From NCBI RefSeq assembly GCF_003970385.1, contig NZ_RXZH01000003.1, positions 1 to 64,000 of the forward strand: a stretch of 64,000 bases of DNA. The letters run 5' to 3'. The stretch comes from Vibrio aquaticus (GTDB lineage Bacteria > Pseudomonadota > Gammaproteobacteria > Enterobacterales > Vibrionaceae). The notes below the pieces were generated by a model. That model was not told the origin of the DNA. It was given only the letters and a program-made list of their open reading frames with translations, and ran no database searches. Numbering within the stretch: the stretch's first letter is position 1; every line of letters starts with the position of its first letter. This document shows, one piece after another, positions 60,511-64,000 of this stretch. Both the position numbers and the translations under genes were made by a program.

Positions 60511-63351
60511 ATGCAATTGCCCGAGCATCTCACCCCCATATCCCAAGCAGCACTCGATACTCTTCTTGACTCAAATGCGCTTTCACATTGGTCTGAATCG
60601 TTGCTAGACCATCTTCGTTATGTTGCTGGACTCAGTAAATTTGTCGCAGAGACATTGCACAGTGATGAGCATCTTCAAGCGAGTTTGCCGGACATGCTTG
60701 AAGAGAGCTCTCGCTATGAATCGTATCGAGAGCGATTGCATGCTTTATTAGCGGAGTGCAATGATGAGATGCAAGGTCACCGTGTCTTAAGACAGTTTCG
60801 AAATCGAGAAATGGTGTACATCGCGTGGCGTGACTTTACGGCCTCTTGGGCACTAGAAGAGAGTTTGAACCACCTGTCTGAACTGGCTGAAGCGATGATA
60901 TTTGAAACCTATCAATGGCAATATAAGCAGTGCTGTGATTTATGGGGAACTCCGACTAACGCGGAAGGTGAAGCGCAACCAATGCTGATTATAGGTATGG
61001 GCAAATTAGGCGGCGGTGAGCTTAACTTTTCTTCCGATATTGATTTGATTTTCACTTACCCAGAAAACGGTGAAACTCAAGGTGCTCGCCGAAGCATTGC
61101 CAATGCCCAGTTCTTTACCCGTCTCGGTCAACGCATCATTAAAGCCCTCGATCAACACACGTTCGATGGCTTCTGTTATCGAGTGGATATGCGCTTAAGA
61201 CCTTTTGGTGACAGCGGTCCTTTAGTCATGAGTTACGCAGCCTTAGAGGATTATTACCAAGAGCAAGGGCGCGATTGGGAACGTTACGCCATGATCAAAG
61301 CGCGCGTTATGGGGCGCGAAATGTACCCTGAATATCAAGAGCTGCGTCAAATGCTGCGCCCATTTGTCTTCCGTCGTTACATCGATTTTAGTGCCATACA
61401 GTCATTACGCCGAATGAAGTCGATGATCAGTAGTGAAGTGCGCCGTCGTGGCTTAAGCAATAACATCAAGTTGGGTGCTGGTGGCATTCGAGAAATTGAG
61501 TTTATTGCTCAGGTGTTCCAATTGATCCGTGGTGGACGTGAACCTTCTCTTCGTCAGCGTGGCTTATTAGAAACCTTAGACGCGATTGAAGAGTTAGAAC
61601 AACTGACCGAGCAAGAGTGTCAGGATTTGAAGACTGCTTATAAGTTCTTGCGCCGTTTAGAGAACCTGTTACAGGCGATGGCTGATAAGCAGACCCAAAC
61701 TTTGCCAGAGTGTGAAACCGAGCAGCTGCAGTTAGCGGTGGCAATGGGCTATCAGCAATGGGAGCAACTGATGGCTGATGTTCAAACTCATATGGCTAAT
61801 GTGCATGCGGTATTCGGTGAGCTAATTGGTGACGATGAAGAAGAGCAGCAAGATATTGCCAAACACTTTTCTGAACTTTGGGATATGGCGGCGAAGCAAG
61901 ATGTTATCGAACATATTTTAGAGACGGATCTTCAAGCTGAACAATTCCAAAGGATGGCTGAAACCATCATTCAGTTTAAGAAAGATCTCGCTAAAAAAAC
62001 GTTAGGGCCACGCGGTCGCGAAGTGCTGAATAGATTAATGCCGAAAGTCTTTGCCGCTATTTTTGATCATAAAGATGCCGAGTTTGGTTTACCACGCGTT
62101 TTGCACTTGCTACACAAAATCGTGACTAGGACGACTTACCTTGAGCTGCTTGATGAACATCAGGCCGCGTTGACGCAACTGGTTCGTTTATGTACCGCGA
62201 GCCCTATGATTTCAGAGCAGCTAGGGCGTTACCCTATTCTTCTTGATGAGTTGATCGACCCGCAGCAGCTTTATAATCCGATCCCACTTGAAAGCTACTG
62301 TACCGAATTACGCGACTTTTTAGCCCGTATCCCAGAAGACGATATGGAGCAGCAAATGGAAGCGCTGCGTCAGTTTAAGCAAATCTGTATTTTGAGAATA
62401 GCTGCGGCTGACATTGCCGGTGTGCTGCCCGTGATGAAAGTGAGTGACCACTTAACTTATTTGGCTGAGGCGATAGTTGAATCTGTCGTACATCAAGCTT
62501 GGCTACAAATGACGGAAAAATACGGCACGCCTAATCATCTTAAAGATCGTGATGGCAAAGGCTTTGCGGTCATTGGTTACGGTAAAGTCGGCGGTTGGGA
62601 GCTTGGCTACAATTCCGATTTGGATATTGTGTTTATGCATGATAGTCCAGTTCAGGCTTACACAGATGGTAAAAAAGAGATCGATGCTCGTCAGTTTTAC
62701 CTTCGTTTAGCGCAGCGCATCATCCATATTTTCTCGACTCGTACTGCATCGGGCACTTTGTATGAAGTCGATACTCGCTTACGACCATCAGGAGCATCTG
62801 GTCTTTTAGTTAGCCCAACGGATGCCTTCGATGAGTATCAGCGCCAAGATGCTTGGACATGGGAGCACCAAGCTCTTGTCCGTGCTCGAATGATCTATGG
62901 TGATGAGGCTTTGCAGCAGGCATTCGCCAAAACACGCCATGAAATTCTCAACTTGAAGCGAGATGAAGCTAAGCTGATTAAAGATGTGTCTGAGATGCGA
63001 GTGAAAATGCGCGATCACTTAGGTGGCAAAAAGTCTGGCCGCTTTATGCTCAAGCAAGATCCAGGTGGCATCACCGATGTGGAGTTCTTAGCGCAATATT
63101 TAGTATTACGTTTCAGTCACGAAAAGCCGAAGCTAACCCGCTGGAGTGACAATGTGCGTATCTTCGAATCTATGATGGCACAAGGCATTATGGAAGAAAG
63201 TGCGGCGATGGCGCTGACGCACGCTTACACGACTATGCGAGATCAAATCCACTATCGCAACTTATTGAACCTAGACGCCGATGTGGCGGAAGAAAAATAC
63301 GTCAAGGAGCGAGAGCTTGTGACGAAACTATGGCACGAGTGGTTAGAATAA
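60511..63351 (+). CDS. glnE: Glutamine-synthetase adenylyltransferase/deadenylyltransferase
   Basis: Bifunctional enzyme adding AMP to, and removing it from, glutamine synthetase according to nitrogen status. 946 residues (E. coli 946). Two nucleotidyltransferase domains: GMGKLGGGELNFSSDIDL at 162-179, with the catalytic Asp pair at 176 and 178 in the N-terminal deadenylylase; GYGKVGGWELGYNSDLDI near 687-705 in the C-terminal adenylylase. AGGAAG precedes the ATG. It is followed by hldE 52 bp later, the E. coli order. Confidence 0.96.
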   Translation: MQLPEHLTPISQAALDTLLDSNALSHWSESLLDHLRYVAGLSKFVAETLHSDEHLQASLPDMLEESSRYESYRERLHALLAECNDEMQGHRVLRQFRNREMVYIAWRDFTASWALEESLNHLSELAEAMIFETYQWQYKQCCDLWGTPTNAEGEAQPMLIIGMGKLGGGELNFSSDIDLIFTYPENGETQGARRSIANAQFFTRLGQRIIKALDQHTFDGFCYRVDMRLRPFGDSGPLVMSYAALEDYYQEQGRDWERYAMIKARVMGREMYPEYQELRQMLRPFVFRRYIDFSAIQSLRRMKSMISSEVRRRGLSNNIKLGAGGIREIEFIAQVFQLIRGGREPSLRQRGLLETLDAIEELEQLTEQECQDLKTAYKFLRRLENLLQAMADKQTQTLPECETEQLQLAVAMGYQQWEQLMADVQTHMANVHAVFGELIGDDEEEQQDIAKHFSELWDMAAKQDVIEHILETDLQAEQFQRMAETIIQFKKDLAKKTLGPRGREVLNRLMPKVFAAIFDHKDAEFGLPRVLHLLHKIVTRTTYLELLDEHQAALTQLVRLCTASPMISEQLGRYPILLDELIDPQQLYNPIPLESYCTELRDFLARIPEDDMEQQMEALRQFKQICILRIAAADIAGVLPVMKVSDHLTYLAEAIVESVVHQAWLQMTEKYGTPNHLKDRDGKGFAVIGYGKVGGWELGYNSDLDIVFMHDSPVQAYTDGKKEIDARQFYLRLAQRIIHIFSTRTASGTLYEVDTRLRPSGASGLLVSPTDAFDEYQRQDAWTWEHQALVRARMIYGDEALQQAFAKTRHEILNLKRDEAKLIKDVSEMRVKMRDHLGGKKSGRFMLKQDPGGITDVEFLAQYLVLRFSHEKPKLTRWSDNVRIFESMMAQGIMEESAAMALTHAYTTMRDQIHYRNLLNLDADVAEEKYVKERELVTKLWHEWLE

Positions 63352-63403
63352 CGCCGAGCCTTTGTGCTAAACTCTTGCCCGAATTAGAATTTGGAGATCA
63401 ACA

Positions 63404-64000
63404 ATGAAGCCAATCCTACCTAACTACAGTGACTCTGGTGTCCTTATCATCGGTGACGTAATGTTAGATCGTTACTGGTATGGCCCAACTGGCCGCATTT
63501 CACCAGAAGCGCCTGTGCCTGTAGTAAAAGTAGAAAACAATGAAGAGCGTCCTGGTGGTGCTGCGAACGTGGCAATGAATATTGCTTCGCTTGGTGGTCA
63601 CGCTCATATTGTTGGTTTAACAGGGATTGATGAACCAGCTAAAGCGCTGAATGAAACGCTGTCTGCGTTGAAAGTGAAATGTGATTTTGTTGGGCTGCCG
63701 AACTACCCAACGATTACTAAGCTTCGCGTAATGAGCCGTGGCCAGCAGCTGATTCGTTTGGACTTTGAAGATAAATTTGAAAACATTGATGCCGAGCTGA
63801 TCCTAGATCGCATGGAGCAAGCGTTACCAAAAGTGAAGTCAGTGGTACTGTCTGACTACGCAAAAGGCGCGTTAGAGCACGTACAGCAGTTTATTCAAAA
63901 AGCGCGTGCATCGAGTGTACCTGTATTCATTGACCCTAAAGGTGCGGACTTTGAGCGCTACCGTGGTGCAACACTATTGACGCCTAATATGGCTGAATTT
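63404..64000 (+). CDS. hldE: D-glycero-beta-D-manno-heptose-7-phosphate kinase / 1-phosphate adenylyltransferase (partial)
   Basis: Bifunctional enzyme for ADP-heptose of the lipopolysaccharide inner core. Only the first 199 codons are in the window; the 3' end is beyond the right edge. Start [12 protein letters not shown] with [16 protein letters not shown], and [15 protein letters not shown] near 47-61, are the ribokinase-type N-terminal kinase domain. GGAG lies 7 nt before the ATG. The C-terminal adenylyltransferase domain is outside the window. Confidence 0.93.
   Translation, partial: MKPILPNYSDSGVLIIGDVMLDRYWYGPTGRISPEAPVPVVKVENNEERPGGAANVAMNIASLGGHAHIVGLTGIDEPAKALNETLSALKVKCDFVGLPNYPTITKLRVMSRGQQLIRLDFEDKFENIDAELILDRMEQALPKVKSVVLSDYAKGALEHVQQFIQKARASSVPVFIDPKGADFERYRGATLLTPNMAEF

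Overview
The window is a stretch of chromosomal core from a gammaproteobacterium, almost certainly a Vibrio (large chromosome). Protein sequences and gene order fit that genus: leuABCD - PAP2/MJ1255-type glycosyltransferase - leuO - acyl-CoA ligase - ilvIH - serA - rpiA, then the sigma-E operon, then vpvABC-barA-rlmD-relA-mazG-pyrG-eno. The species cannot be fixed from the sequence alone. No prophage, insertion sequence, integron or CRISPR array is visible, and every long gene is intact. The last gene (hldE) runs off the right edge, and the left edge cuts an rRNA operon just before its 5S genes.

Layout. 1-490: end of an rRNA operon, 5S - tRNA-Thr(GGT) - 5S, each 5S followed by a terminator. 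678-6570: a DUF547 lipo/periplasmic-type protein and the leuABCD operon, with its leader peptide (16 residues, five Leu codons) and attenuator. 6860-14410: PAP2 phosphatase and glycosyltransferase pair, LeuO, acyl-CoA ligase, IlvIH. 14474-18005 (minus): serA, rpiA, fau, 6S RNA, zapA. 18083-21097: ygfB, ubiH, ubiI. 21164-25916: ytfK, a probable unannotated small transcript, a YbaK-type deacylase, ygfZ, sdhE, ygfX, nadB. 26327-35615: rpoE-rseABC, lepA, lepB, rnc, era, recO, pdxJ, acpS. 35760-41552: vpvABC-like c-di-GMP operon facing barA/varS. 41729-49638: rlmD, relA, mazG, pyrG, eno. 49707-49927: two copies of a palindromic repeat. 49938-64000: cca, gspAB, ygiM, pitA, a PhoU-like gene, ygiF, a K+ channel, a chemoreceptor, glnE, hldE (partial).

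Themes. Branched-chain amino-acid synthesis (leuABCD, ilvIH) brackets the regulator LeuO. Stringent-response and global regulators are frequent: relA, a ytfK homologue (SpoT stimulator in E. coli), 6S RNA, RpoE/RseABC, BarA/VarS and a diguanylate cyclase. The most interesting unexplained material is intergenic: a candidate sRNA or 30-residue small-protein gene at 21661-21830; a set of TGTTTGTA repeats in front of ilvIH; and two families of imperfect palindromic elements, one of which sits in the leader of the RNase III gene. Most of the rest is well-known housekeeping content, and I found no convincing wholly new multi-gene system.
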